Source of the DNA: Streptomyces cylindrosporus
Lineage (GTDB): Bacteria > Actinomycetota > Actinomycetes > Streptomycetales > Streptomycetaceae
Length of the DNA stretch: 64,000 nt
NCBI RefSeq assembly: GCF_022698165.1
Contig: NZ_JALDAY010000010.1
Span: 248,001 to 312,000 of the forward strand
Direction: 5' to 3'
Positions 42,908-50,388 of the stretch are shown piece after piece; positions within the stretch are counted from its first letter, which is position 1, and each line of letters starts with the position of its first letter. Position numbers and translations under genes: made by a program. The notes beneath the pieces were generated by a model. That model was given only the letters and a program-made list of their open reading frames with translations. It was not told the origin of the DNA and searched no databases.

Positions 42908-44167
42908 ATGGCGGCGGGATACGTCGAGATCCTCAGGACCAGGCACGCCGCCCGACTGCTCGCCGGGACGCTGGTCGGCCGGCTGCCGTGCGCCGTCGCC
43001 GCGATCGCCGTCGTGCTGTTCGTCCGCGCCGAGGGCGGCTCCTACAGCCTGGCCGGCGGACTCGCCGCCGCATACGGCGTCGCCAACGCCGCCGGGCAGC
43101 CGCTGCTCGGCCGGCTCGTCGACCTGTACGGCCAGCCGCGCATCCAGCTGCCCGCCGCGGTCCTGTCCGCGCTCGCCATGTCGGCCTTCGCGTTCACGGG
43201 CACCGAACCGGCGGCCCTCGCGTACGCGTGCGTGGCGCTCTCCGGGCTCTTCACGCCGCCCCTGGAGGGCGGGCTGCGGGCACTGTGGTCCTCGGTGCTG
43301 CGCGGCGAGAGCCAGGTGCAGACGGCGTACGCGATGGACGCGGTCGCCCAGGAAGTCATGTTCACCGTCGGACCGTTGCTGGTGACCCTGTGCGTGTCGC
43401 TGTGGTCGGCGCAGGCGGCCCTGGTGCTCGTCAACGTCGTCGGCGTGCTGGGCGCCCTCTCCGTGGTCCTCTCGCCGCCCTCGCGCGCGTGGCGTTCGGC
43501 GCCGCGCGAGGCGCACTGGCTCGGCGCGCTGCGCTCGCCCGGACTGCTCGTCCTGCTCGGCGCGTTCCTGGCGGTGGGGATGGCGCTCGGCTCCATCGCG
43601 GTCGCGGCCGTGGCGTACGCCGACGACCACGGCGGGGACGCGGTGTACGGCTGGCTGATGGCCGCCATCGGGCTGGGAGCGCTCGTCGGCGGCACGGTGT
43701 ACGGGGCGCGGCAGTGGAGCGGGCCGCCAGAGCGGCGACTGCGGGTGCTGGTCGCCCTTCTGGCGGTGTGTTACCTGCCGCTCACCCTGACGCCGGGCCC
43801 GGTCGCCATGACGGTGCTCACGGCCGTCGCCGGGCTCTTCCTGGCGCCCTGTCTCGCGTGCGCGTTCGTGCTGGTCGACCGGCACGCCCCACGCGGCACC
43901 GTCACCGAGGCCTTCTCGTGGATTGTGACGACGTTCACAGTCGGTTCCTCGGTCGGAACGGGCCTCGCGGGCCCGGTCGTAGAGGCCGGAGGAGCCGTGT
44001 GGGGCTTCGCCGTACCAGGTGTCGCGGGGGCCGTCTCACTGCTGGTCCTGCTGGCCACAGGACGGGTCCTCGCAGCTCCCGCGGGCCGGGCGGTCGTTGC
44101 GGCTTCATCGGAAAATGATCCAAACCGTGCGGTCGAACCCCGTTTCAGCACAGGGGATCGGGCGTAA
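42908..44167 (+). CDS. Major facilitator superfamily transporter
   Basis: This 419-residue membrane protein has about twelve hydrophobic segments in two halves. The loop GGLAAAYGVANAAGQPLLGRLVDLYGQPR carries the MFS G-R-x-x-D motif between helices 2 and 3, and the middle loop (PPSRAWRSAPREAHWLG) is cytosolic. I chose the ATG at 42908, preceded by GGAGG. It lies divergent to the LacI gene. Its stop is 9 bases before pafA, so pafA could be partly transcribed from this gene's promoter as well as from its own. The substrate is unknown; drug efflux or sugar export are both possible. Confidence 0.9.
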   Translation: MAAGYVEILRTRHAARLLAGTLVGRLPCAVAAIAVVLFVRAEGGSYSLAGGLAAAYGVANAAGQPLLGRLVDLYGQPRIQLPAAVLSALAMSAFAFTGTEPAALAYACVALSGLFTPPLEGGLRALWSSVLRGESQVQTAYAMDAVAQEVMFTVGPLLVTLCVSLWSAQAALVLVNVVGVLGALSVVLSPPSRAWRSAPREAHWLGALRSPGLLVLLGAFLAVGMALGSIAVAAVAYADDHGGDAVYGWLMAAIGLGALVGGTVYGARQWSGPPERRLRVLVALLAVCYLPLTLTPGPVAMTVLTAVAGLFLAPCLACAFVLVDRHAPRGTVTEAFSWIVTTFTVGSSVGTGLAGPVVEAGGAVWGFAVPGVAGAVSLLVLLATGRVLAAPAGRAVVAASSENDPNRAVEPRFSTGDRA

Positions 44168-44170
44168 TGT
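44165..44170 (+). promoter_or_regulatory. -10 element of pafA, possible leaderless start
   Basis: TAATGT overlaps the MFS stop codon and ends 6 bases before the pafA ATG. There is no ribosome site, so pafA may be expressed from a leaderless transcript. No consensus -35 is evident 17-18 bases upstream. Confidence 0.4.
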
Positions 44171-44176
44171 TCACTC

Positions 44177-45538
44177 ATGGACCGCCGCATTTTCGGGCTG
44201 GAGAACGAGTACGGCGTCACATGTACGTTCAGGGGACAGCGCCGCCTGTCTCCCGACGAGGTGGCGCGGTACCTCTTCCGCCGTGTCGTGTCATGGGGCC
44301 GCAGCAGCAACGTCTTTCTGCGAAACGGCGCCCGCCTCTATCTCGACGTGGGATCACATCCGGAATACGCGACACCCGAATGTGACAACGTGACCGAACT
44401 GGTCACCCACGACAAGGCCGGCGAACGCATTCTGGAAGGGCTTCTGGTAGACGCCGAACGACGCCTGCACGAGGAAGGAATCGCGGGCGACGTCTACCTC
44501 TTCAAGAACAACACCGACTCGGCGGGCAACTCCTACGGCTGCCACGAGAACTATCTCGTCGCACGCCACGGGGAGTTCTCCCGGCTCGCGGACATCCTCA
44601 TTCCGTTCCTCGTCACGCGCCAGCTGCTGTGCGGCGCGGGCAAGGTGCTGCAGACCCCGCGCGGGGCCGTCTACTGCGTCAGCCAGCGCGCGGAGCACAT
44701 CTGGGAGGGCGTCTCCTCGGCGACGACCCGCTCCCGGCCCATCATCAACACCCGCGACGAACCGCACGCCGACGCCGAGCGCTACCGCCGCCTGCACGTC
44801 ATCGTGGGCGACTCCAACATGTCCGAGACGACCATGCTGCTCAAGGTCGGCGCCACCGACCTGGTGCTGCGCATGATCGAGGCGGGCACCGTGATGCGCG
44901 ACCTGACCCTGGAGAACCCGATCCGGGCGATCCGCGAGGTCAGCCACGACATCACCGGCCGGCGCAAGGTGCGCCTGGCCAGCGGACGCGAGGCCTCCGC
45001 ACTGGAGGTGCAGCGCGAGTACTACGAGAAGGCCGTGGACTTCTGCGAGCGCCGCGGCATCCGCACCGGCACCGTCGAGCAGGTCCTGGAGCTGTGGGGC
45101 CGCACGCTGGACGCGATCGAGGCCGAGGACCTCGACCGGATCGGCACCGAGATCGACTGGGTCATGAAGTACAAGCTCATCGAGCGGTACCGGGCCAAGC
45201 ACAACATGACCATGTCCCACCCGAGGGTCGCGCAGATAGACCTCGCCTACCACGACATCCACCGCCGTCGTGGCCTGTACTACCTGCTCGAGAAGAAGGG
45301 CCAAGCGGCCCGGATCTGCAACGACTTGAAGATCTTCGAGGGCAAGTCCGTTCCCCCGCAGACCACTCGGGCCCGGCTGCGCGGCGACTTCATCCGCAGG
45401 GCCCAGGAACAGCGCCGGGACTTCACCGTCGACTGGGTCCACCTCAAGCTCAACGACCAGGCACAGCGCACGGTGTTGTGCAAGGACCCGTTCCGATCGG
45501 TGGACGACCGGGTGGAGAAGCTCATCGCGGGAATGTGA
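44177..45538 (+). CDS. pafA: Pup-protein ligase PafA
   Basis: PafA joins the C-terminal Glu side chain of Pup to substrate lysines with ATP. The 453-residue chain opens with RRIFGLENEYGVTCTFRGQ (catalytic Glu in ENEYG), has the ATP/Mg site LFKNNTDSAGNSYGCHENYL and the conserved INTRDEPHADAERYRRLHVIVGD. It lacks the longer Dop-specific loop. The ATG has no clear ribosome site and follows a -10-like hexamer by six bases. It ends at tandem hairpins, before the FKBP genes. The dop-pup-prcBA unit lies upstream, with a LacI/MFS pair in between. Confidence 0.97.
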   Translation: MDRRIFGLENEYGVTCTFRGQRRLSPDEVARYLFRRVVSWGRSSNVFLRNGARLYLDVGSHPEYATPECDNVTELVTHDKAGERILEGLLVDAERRLHEEGIAGDVYLFKNNTDSAGNSYGCHENYLVARHGEFSRLADILIPFLVTRQLLCGAGKVLQTPRGAVYCVSQRAEHIWEGVSSATTRSRPIINTRDEPHADAERYRRLHVIVGDSNMSETTMLLKVGATDLVLRMIEAGTVMRDLTLENPIRAIREVSHDITGRRKVRLASGREASALEVQREYYEKAVDFCERRGIRTGTVEQVLELWGRTLDAIEAEDLDRIGTEIDWVMKYKLIERYRAKHNMTMSHPRVAQIDLAYHDIHRRRGLYYLLEKKGQAARICNDLKIFEGKSVPPQTTRARLRGDFIRRAQEQRRDFTVDWVHLKLNDQAQRTVLCKDPFRSVDDRVEKLIAGM

Positions 45539-45552
45539 GCAATGTGAGCAAC

Positions 45553-45611
45553 GCGTTCCGGTGAAAGGCCGGAACGCAACACGGGCGCCGTACGTTTCCA
45601 GTGCGGCGCCC
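45553..45611 (+). terminator. Tandem hairpins after pafA
   Basis: GCGTTCCGG (45553-45561) pairs with CCGGAACGC (45569-45577). A second stem, GGGCGCCGTAC (45583-45593) with GTGCGGCGCCC (45601-45611), follows with one G-U pair and a trailing TTCT. Together they form a double terminator. Confidence 0.8.
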
Positions 45612-45673
45612 TTCTCACGCCGTAGAGTTGCGCGCACGCCATCCACAAGATCGACCGATACGAGGCCCCAACC

Positions 45674-46678
45674 GTGCGCCGACGCTCCCTACTCATCGCC
45701 GTACCCGCAGGACTGGTCACGCTCGCCGGCTGCGGCGACGACAAGAAGTCCGACTCGAGCAAGGCGAGCGACAGCGCGTCGCCCTCCGCGTCGGCCACCT
45801 CCGCCGCGCCCCCGCCGAAGATCGTCGACGGCCCGCTGCCGGCCATCACGGCGGGCACCACGTTCGGCACCAAGCCGACCGTCGCCAAGGGCACGGGTGA
45901 CCCGTCGAAGCAGCTCGCGGTGAAGACGGTCATCGCCGGCAGCGGCAAGAGCGTCGCGGAGAACGACTACATCCAGGCCCACTACCTCGGCCAGATCTGG
46001 GACACCGCGAAGGTCTTCGACAACTCCTACGACCGCAAGACCCCGCTGCTGATCCAGCTCGCCCAGGGCAGCATCATCGACGGCTGGCGCTACGCCCTGC
46101 AGGGCAAGAAGGTCGGCAGCCGCGTCATGTTCTCCGTCCCGCCCACCTGGGCGTACGGCACCTCGGGCAACTCCCAGGCGGGCATCAAGGGCACCGACAC
46201 GCTGGTGTTCGTCGCCGACATCCAGGACACGTTCAACGCGACCAGCTCCGCCAAGGGCACCGACGTCGCGCAGAGCGACGCGAGCCTGCCCAAGGTCGGC
46301 ACCAACACCGACGGCAAGGCGCCCTCCATCGACGTCCCCAAGACGGACGCGCCCACCAAGCTGGTCGCGAACTACGTCATCGAGGGCGACGGCGACAAGG
46401 TCACCGCGGACAGCACGGTGCTCGTGCAGTACAAGGGCGTGCTCTGGGACGGCGGCAAGGAGTTCGACTCGACGTACGGCCGCAAGGCGCTCACGTCCTT
46501 CTCGCTCCAGCAGGTCGTCAAGGGCTGGGCGCAGGGTCTGACCGGCAAGAAGGTCGGCAGCCGCGTCCTCATCGTCGTCCCGCCCAAGCTGGGCTACGGC
46601 GACAACCCGCCGTCCGGCAGCGGCATCAAGAAGGACTCCGTGCTGGTCTTCTCCGTGGACATCCTCGCGAAGATGTAA
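45674..46678 (+). CDS. Lipoprotein with two FKBP-type prolyl isomerase domains
   Basis: This 334-residue protein has a signal peptide with a basic start (MRRRSLLIAVPAGLVTLAGC) and lipobox Cys20, then a Ser/Ala/Lys linker. Two FKBP domains follow, about 75-190 and 215-334. The first has YIQAHYLGQIWDTAKVFDNSY and IDGWRYALQGKKVGSRVMFSVPPTWAYG; the second has VLVQYKGVLWDGGKEFDSTYG and VKGWAQGLTGKKVGSRVLIVVPPKLGYG. It likely folds exported proteins on the outer face of the membrane. The GTG start has only a weak GAGG upstream. A single-domain FKBP gene follows in the same direction. Confidence 0.93.
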   Translation: MRRRSLLIAVPAGLVTLAGCGDDKKSDSSKASDSASPSASATSAAPPPKIVDGPLPAITAGTTFGTKPTVAKGTGDPSKQLAVKTVIAGSGKSVAENDYIQAHYLGQIWDTAKVFDNSYDRKTPLLIQLAQGSIIDGWRYALQGKKVGSRVMFSVPPTWAYGTSGNSQAGIKGTDTLVFVADIQDTFNATSSAKGTDVAQSDASLPKVGTNTDGKAPSIDVPKTDAPTKLVANYVIEGDGDKVTADSTVLVQYKGVLWDGGKEFDSTYGRKALTSFSLQQVVKGWAQGLTGKKVGSRVLIVVPPKLGYGDNPPSGSGIKKDSVLVFSVDILAKM

Positions 46679-46737
46679 GGCCCACAGGGTGTAAGACTGT
46701 GTTGTTGCCTTTCCGCAGACAAGCAGGAGCTAGAGAC

Positions 46738-47109
46738 GTGAGCATCGAGAAGCCCGAGATCGACTTCCCGGGCGGCGAGCCCCCGGCGGACCTCGAGATC
46801 AAGGACATCTGGGAGGGCGACGGCGCGGTTGCGCAGGCGGGCCAGACCGTCACCGTCCACTACGTGGGCGTGGCCTTCAGCACCGGCGAGGAGTTCGACG
46901 CCAGCTGGAACCGCGGCCAGCCGTTCCGCTTCCCGCTGGGCGGCGGCCGGGTCATCAAGGGCTGGGACCAGGGCGTGCAGGGCATGAAGGTCGGCGGCCG
47001 CCGCCAGCTGACCATCCCGGCGCACCTCGCCTACGGCAACCAGAGCCCGACCCCCGCGATCAAGCCGGGCGAGACCCTGATCTTCGTGGTCGACCTGGTC
47101 GCCGTCTGA
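46738..47109 (+). CDS. Single-domain FKBP-type peptidyl-prolyl isomerase
   Basis: This 123-residue cytosolic FKBP catalyses cis-trans isomerisation at proline. The active-site landmarks are TVHYVGVAFSTGEEFDASWNRGQPFRFPLG, VIKGWDQGVQGMKVGGRRQLTIPAHLAYG, and the closing TLIFVVDLV. It starts at GTG after CAGGAG, 59 bases behind the lipoprotein paralogue. FKBPs of this size in Streptomyces bind FK506. The hairpin at 47140-47175 ends it. Confidence 0.95.
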   Translation: MSIEKPEIDFPGGEPPADLEIKDIWEGDGAVAQAGQTVTVHYVGVAFSTGEEFDASWNRGQPFRFPLGGGRVIKGWDQGVQGMKVGGRRQLTIPAHLAYGNQSPTPAIKPGETLIFVVDLVAV

Positions 47110-47139
47110 CCGTCGGTTGTGACCGGACCCGATCAGCTG

Positions 47140-47175
47140 GGGCCCATGCCTGTCCGGGCATGGGCCCTCGGCTTT
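47140..47175 (+). terminator. Hairpin terminator with T-run after the FKBP gene
   Basis: GGGCCCATGCC (47140-47150) and GGCATGGGCCC (47157-47167) form a perfect 11-bp stem with a 6-nt loop, followed by TCGGCTTTT. It separates the FKBP pair from pafBC. Confidence 0.88.
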
Positions 47176-47240
47176 TGCCACGCCACTTCGGGGCGGTACG
47201 GTCATCGTCGTAAAGGACCATAGGGAGGCGAAGGGCGTCG

Positions 47241-48194
47241 ATGGCCATTGCCAAGGCCGAGCGGCTGATGAACCTGGCGCTGTGTCTGCTCGGGACCCGG
47301 CGGCCGCTCAGCAAGCGCGAGCTGCGTGAGTCCATCGAGGCCTACCTGGAAGCGAGCTCCGAGGACGCCTTCAGCCGGATGTTCGAGCGCGACAAGGACG
47401 ATCTGCGCGAACTCGGCCTGGTCATCGAGACCGTCGAGAACCTCGACGGCGAAATGGGCTATCTGGCACGCCGTGACAGCAACCGGCTGCCGCCCATCAC
47501 CCTCGACGCCGAGGAGGCCGCCGCCCTCGGTCTCGCCGCCAAGGTGTGGCAGCAGGCCCGGCTCGCGGGCGCGGCGAGTGGAGCCCTGCAGAAGCTGCGC
47601 GCGGCCGGCCTGCCCGAGGACGTCGACCCGTACGAGGCCCACGGCGCCCTGGAGCCCCGCATCCCCGTGCACGAGACCGCGTTCGAGCCGCTGATGCTGG
47701 CCTGCCGCGACCGCCGCCCGGTCGTCTTCGACTACCGCAAGGCCACCGCCGCCCACCCCGAGACCCGGCACATCGAGCCCTGGGCCCTGGAGTGCTGGCG
47801 CGGACACTGGTACCTCGCCGGCTGGGACCGCGACCGGGGCGCCGAGCGGGTCTTCCGGCTGTCCCGGATCACCGGCAAAGTGCGCAGCCGCAACGGCGCC
47901 TTCACCGTCGAGGTGCCCGACGTCGTCACCGTCCGCGAGACCGTCGCGAGCTGGGCCGGCGAGACCGCCGACCGCTCCGCGCTGATCCGGCTGCGCTCCG
48001 AGGCGGGGTACCCCCTTCGGGCGAAGGCCACCGCGGTACGGGAACTCGGGGACGGCTGGGACGAGTTGGAGATTCCGTACGGCCACGGGCTCGATGCCTG
48101 GCTGGTGGAGTTCGGGCCGGACGTGGTGGTGCTGGAGCCGGCCGAGCTGCGCGCGGACGTGGTGGACCGGCTGCGTGCCGTGGCCAAGGGCTGA
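47241..48194 (+). CDS. pafB: WYL-domain DNA-damage transcriptional activator subunit PafB
   Basis: This 317-residue protein has an N-terminal winged helix (AERLMNLALCLLGTRRPLSKRELRESIEAYL) and a C-terminal WYL domain (HIEPWALECWRGHWYLAGWDRDRGAERVFRLSRI). In mycobacteria PafB and PafC act together as the LexA/RecA-independent activator of DNA-damage genes, sensing single-stranded DNA through the WYL part. It begins at ATG after a GGAGG-like site and is followed 18 bases later by pafC, so the two are cotranscribed. Placement beside pafA is conserved, although the proteins are not needed for pupylation itself. Confidence 0.93.
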   Translation: MAIAKAERLMNLALCLLGTRRPLSKRELRESIEAYLEASSEDAFSRMFERDKDDLRELGLVIETVENLDGEMGYLARRDSNRLPPITLDAEEAAALGLAAKVWQQARLAGAASGALQKLRAAGLPEDVDPYEAHGALEPRIPVHETAFEPLMLACRDRRPVVFDYRKATAAHPETRHIEPWALECWRGHWYLAGWDRDRGAERVFRLSRITGKVRSRNGAFTVEVPDVVTVRETVASWAGETADRSALIRLRSEAGYPLRAKATAVRELGDGWDELEIPYGHGLDAWLVEFGPDVVVLEPAELRADVVDRLRAVAKG

Positions 48195-48212
48195 GGGGGA
48201 GCGAGCAGGACA

Positions 48213-49289
48213 GTGGCAGGCAAACCGGTCAGGCCCGTGAACGCCATCGACCAGACCCGGCGGATGCTCTCCCTGGTGACCTATCTCAAGGAGCGGCCCG
48301 GGGCCCGGGTCGAGGACGTCGCGCGTGCCTTCGGCATCACCGAGGACGAGCTGGTCTCCGACCTCGATGTGCTGCCCATGTGCGGCACCAGCTTCCGCGG
48401 CGGCGACCTGCTGGACATCGACACCGACGGTGAGCGCATCTGGTGGCACAACCCCGCCGCCCTCGGCGAGGAGACCGCCGATCCGCTGCGGCTGGCCGCC
48501 GACGAGGCGACCGCGCTGCTCGTGGCCGCCCGGGCCGTGGCCACGCTGCCCGGCCTGCGCGAGGGCGACCGGCAGGCGCTGCTGCGGGCCACCGCCAAGG
48601 TGGAGGCCGCGGCCGGCGAGGCGGCCGGGGCCAGCTCCCGGCTGTCGGTGACCTTCGAGGCCGAGGGCGGCGTCTTCGCCGACGTCGACCGGGCCATCTC
48701 CGAGCGCCGCCGGCTGTGGATCCGCTACTACTCGCCGGCCCGCGACGAGGTCACCGAGCGCGAGATCGACCCCATCCGCCTGGTCAGCGTCGGGCACACG
48801 TACGTGGAGGCCTGGTGCCGCCGCTCCGAGGCGCGCCGTACCTTCCGGCTCGACCGGGTCGCCGAGATCAAGATCCTGGACGAGCCCTCCGCGCCGCCCG
48901 AGATCGAGCTCAGGGACCTCTCGGAGGCGCTGGTGCAGCCGGCCGCCGAGGACCCGGAGGTCGTCGTCGAGGTCGGTCCCGGCGGCCGCTGGGTCGCCGA
49001 GTACTACCCGCACGACAGTGCGGATGAGCTTCCGGACGGCGGGCTGCGTATTACCCTGCGCACGCCCGACCCGGCCTCGCTGCGCCGCCTCGCGCTGCGG
49101 CTCGGGCGGGACGGCCGGATCGTCTCGCCGCACGACCTCGCCGACAGCGCCCGCCGGGCGGCCCGCGAGGCGCTGGCGGCGTACGACGGGGTCGAGGCGG
49201 GGCACGACGGGCAGCAGCGGGACCACGGGCAGCGGGACCACGGGCAGCGGGACCACGGGCAGTACGACAGGCGGGAGCAGGAGCTTTGA
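48213..49289 (+). CDS. pafC: WYL-domain DNA-damage transcriptional activator subunit PafC
   Basis: PafC is the second half of the PafBC activator. The 358-residue chain has an HTH (QTRRMLSLVTYLKERPGARVEDVARAFGITEDEL), a WYL domain (LWIRYYSPARDEVTEREIDPIRLVSVGHTYVEAWCRRSEARRTFRLDRV) and a C-terminal WCX-like extension. The last 25 residues are an odd repeat of QRDHG encoded by a 15-bp tandem repeat. Translation probably starts at the GTG at 48213. The stop overlaps the TTG start of the small zinc-ribbon gene. Confidence 0.93.
   Translation: MAGKPVRPVNAIDQTRRMLSLVTYLKERPGARVEDVARAFGITEDELVSDLDVLPMCGTSFRGGDLLDIDTDGERIWWHNPAALGEETADPLRLAADEATALLVAARAVATLPGLREGDRQALLRATAKVEAAAGEAAGASSRLSVTFEAEGGVFADVDRAISERRRLWIRYYSPARDEVTEREIDPIRLVSVGHTYVEAWCRRSEARRTFRLDRVAEIKILDEPSAPPEIELRDLSEALVQPAAEDPEVVVEVGPGGRWVAEYYPHDSADELPDGGLRITLRTPDPASLRRLALRLGRDGRIVSPHDLADSARRAAREALAAYDGVEAGHDGQQRDHGQRDHGQRDHGQYDRREQEL
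49219..49263. repeat. 15-bp tandem repeat in the 3' end of pafC
   Basis: Three tandem copies of GGGACCACGGGCAGC (49219-49233, 49234-49248, 49249-49263, the last with one change) encode QRDHG units at the PafC C-terminus. Copy number is likely to vary between strains. Confidence 0.85.
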
Positions 49290-49576
49290 GCGAGTCGTCG
49301 GTGGCTGGTGTGCAGGGGATGTCGGTGGCGTCCGCGTTCGCCGGGATGAGAAGTGTCTCGGCCGTGGTGTTCCGGGCCGGCTGCCCCGACTGCCGGGGCA
49401 GCTTCGAGCTCGCCGCGAGTGCCCTGCGACTCGCCATCGGCGCCACCAGCCGCTCCACGTTCTACTCCTTCACCTGCCCCGACTGCGGCGCCTCGGTCCG
49501 CAAGCCGGCCGGTGAGCGCATCGTCGAGCTGCTGACCGGCGGCGGGGTGCGGACCTTGCGGCTGCACACTCCGTAA
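49286..49576 (+). CDS. Small zinc-ribbon protein
   Basis: This short protein carries two CPDC knuckles, AGCPDCRGSF and TCPDCGASV, 32 residues apart, which should bind one zinc ion. No catalytic motif is visible. The start is uncertain. TTG at 49286 overlaps the pafC stop (TTGA) and has GGGAG at an 8-base spacing, giving 96 residues. ATG at 49319 gives 85 residues, but its AGGGG sits too close. It is coupled to pafC either way. Function is unknown; zinc ribbons of this kind often contact nucleic acid or RNA polymerase. Confidence 0.75.
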   Translation: MSESSVAGVQGMSVASAFAGMRSVSAVVFRAGCPDCRGSFELAASALRLAIGATSRSTFYSFTCPDCGASVRKPAGERIVELLTGGGVRTLRLHTP

Positions 49577-49596
49577 GAGGGTCTAGGCTCGGCGTC

Positions 49597-49791
49597 ATGT
49601 TCTGGCCGATGTTCGCGGTAGCTGTGGGTTTCCTGGGTCTCGCCGTGCTCGGGGTGTTCGCCGTGCGGGTGTTCCTGGCGGCGCAGCGCCTCGGCAGGCA
49701 GGTCACGGACTCGGCGCGCCGCATCAACAGGGCCGCCGAGGATCTGGAGCGGGCCGCCGTGAGCACCGCCAGAGCTGTGGACTCCCTCTGA
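49597..49791 (+). CDS. Small single-pass membrane protein
   Basis: This 64-residue protein has one membrane helix (MFAVAVGFLGLAVLGVFAVRVFLAA, residues 5-29) followed by an amphipathic, charged tail (RLGRQVTDSARRINRAAEDLERAAVSTARAVDSL). This is the general shape of TatA/TatB-like or DUF948-like proteins. It follows the zinc-ribbon gene by 20 bases and precedes tatA by 262 bases. It may be an accessory of the Tat system, but it lacks the glycine hinge of TatA, so I leave it unnamed. Confidence 0.75.
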   Translation: MFWPMFAVAVGFLGLAVLGVFAVRVFLAAQRLGRQVTDSARRINRAAEDLERAAVSTARAVDSL

Positions 49792-49985
49792 GTCCCGCTG
49801 TGCGGAAGGTGTGAGTCCTGCGCCGCAGGCGGTTTGGGTCACTTCGACCTGTCACCCGGGCCACACTGGCAGGTACGCTGCTGGTCGCGGCCCGGAGAAC
49901 GAGGCGCGGACCGCTGACCGGGAGTACGCACGGGGATTGCCTCACGTTTACCCCTGAGCGTTACGATCGCTGCCAACACGGTCGA

Positions 49986-50012
49986 TCGGACAAGTGTCCG
50001 ACCGGTCGGACA
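49986..50012. promoter_or_regulatory. Overlapping palindromes in the tatA leader
   Basis: TCGGACAAGTGTCCGA (49986-50001) and TGTCCGACCGGTCGGACA (49995-50012) are each self-complementary, the second perfectly so over 18 bp, and they share TGTCCGA. They lie 42-68 bases before tatA. A possible promoter (TTGCCT at 49937, TACGAT at 49962, 19-base spacer) is upstream, so the element would be in the transcribed leader. It may be an operator or a switchable hairpin. Confidence 0.55.
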
Positions 50013-50053
50013 GCATCCCACCCCCAGCCGCCTCGGTGAGAAGGTAAAGACTT

Positions 50054-50341
50054 ATGTTCGGAAGGCTCGGCGCCCCCGAGATCATTCTCATCCTCGTCGT
50101 CATCATCCTGCTGTTCGGCGCGAAGAAGCTTCCCGACATGGCGCGCTCGCTCGGCAAGTCCGCCCGCATCCTCAAGAGCGAGGCGAAGGCGATGAAGGAA
50201 GAGGGCAGCAGCACGGCCACCCCGGCCGGCCCGCCGAACACCGGCGAGCAGTCCTCGGCGCAGCGCACCATCCAGGCCTCTCCCGGCGACGTGACCAGCT
50301 CGCGCCCGGTCACCGAGCCGACGGACACCACCAAGGCCTGA
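50054..50341 (+). CDS. tatA: Sec-independent translocase subunit TatA
   Basis: This 95-residue protein has the short N-terminal helix IILILVVIILLFGAKKLPDMARSLGKSARILKSEA with the FGAKKLP hinge, followed by an amphipathic helix and a disordered Ser/Thr/Pro tail. TatA polymerises at the membrane to pass folded twin-arginine substrates, together with TatC encoded 48 bases downstream. TatB is expected elsewhere in the genome. It starts at ATG after GAGAAGG. Confidence 0.95.
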   Translation: MFGRLGAPEIILILVVIILLFGAKKLPDMARSLGKSARILKSEAKAMKEEGSSTATPAGPPNTGEQSSAQRTIQASPGDVTSSRPVTEPTDTTKA

Positions 50342-50388
50342 TGCAGGGCCGGACGCCTCCGGCCTGCCGCACGAGATGAGGACGTGGG

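Noticed and set aside
49597..49791. Calling the small membrane protein TatB
   Set aside because: It has a single helix and amphipathic tail but lacks the Glu and Gly-Pro hinge pattern of TatB/TatA.
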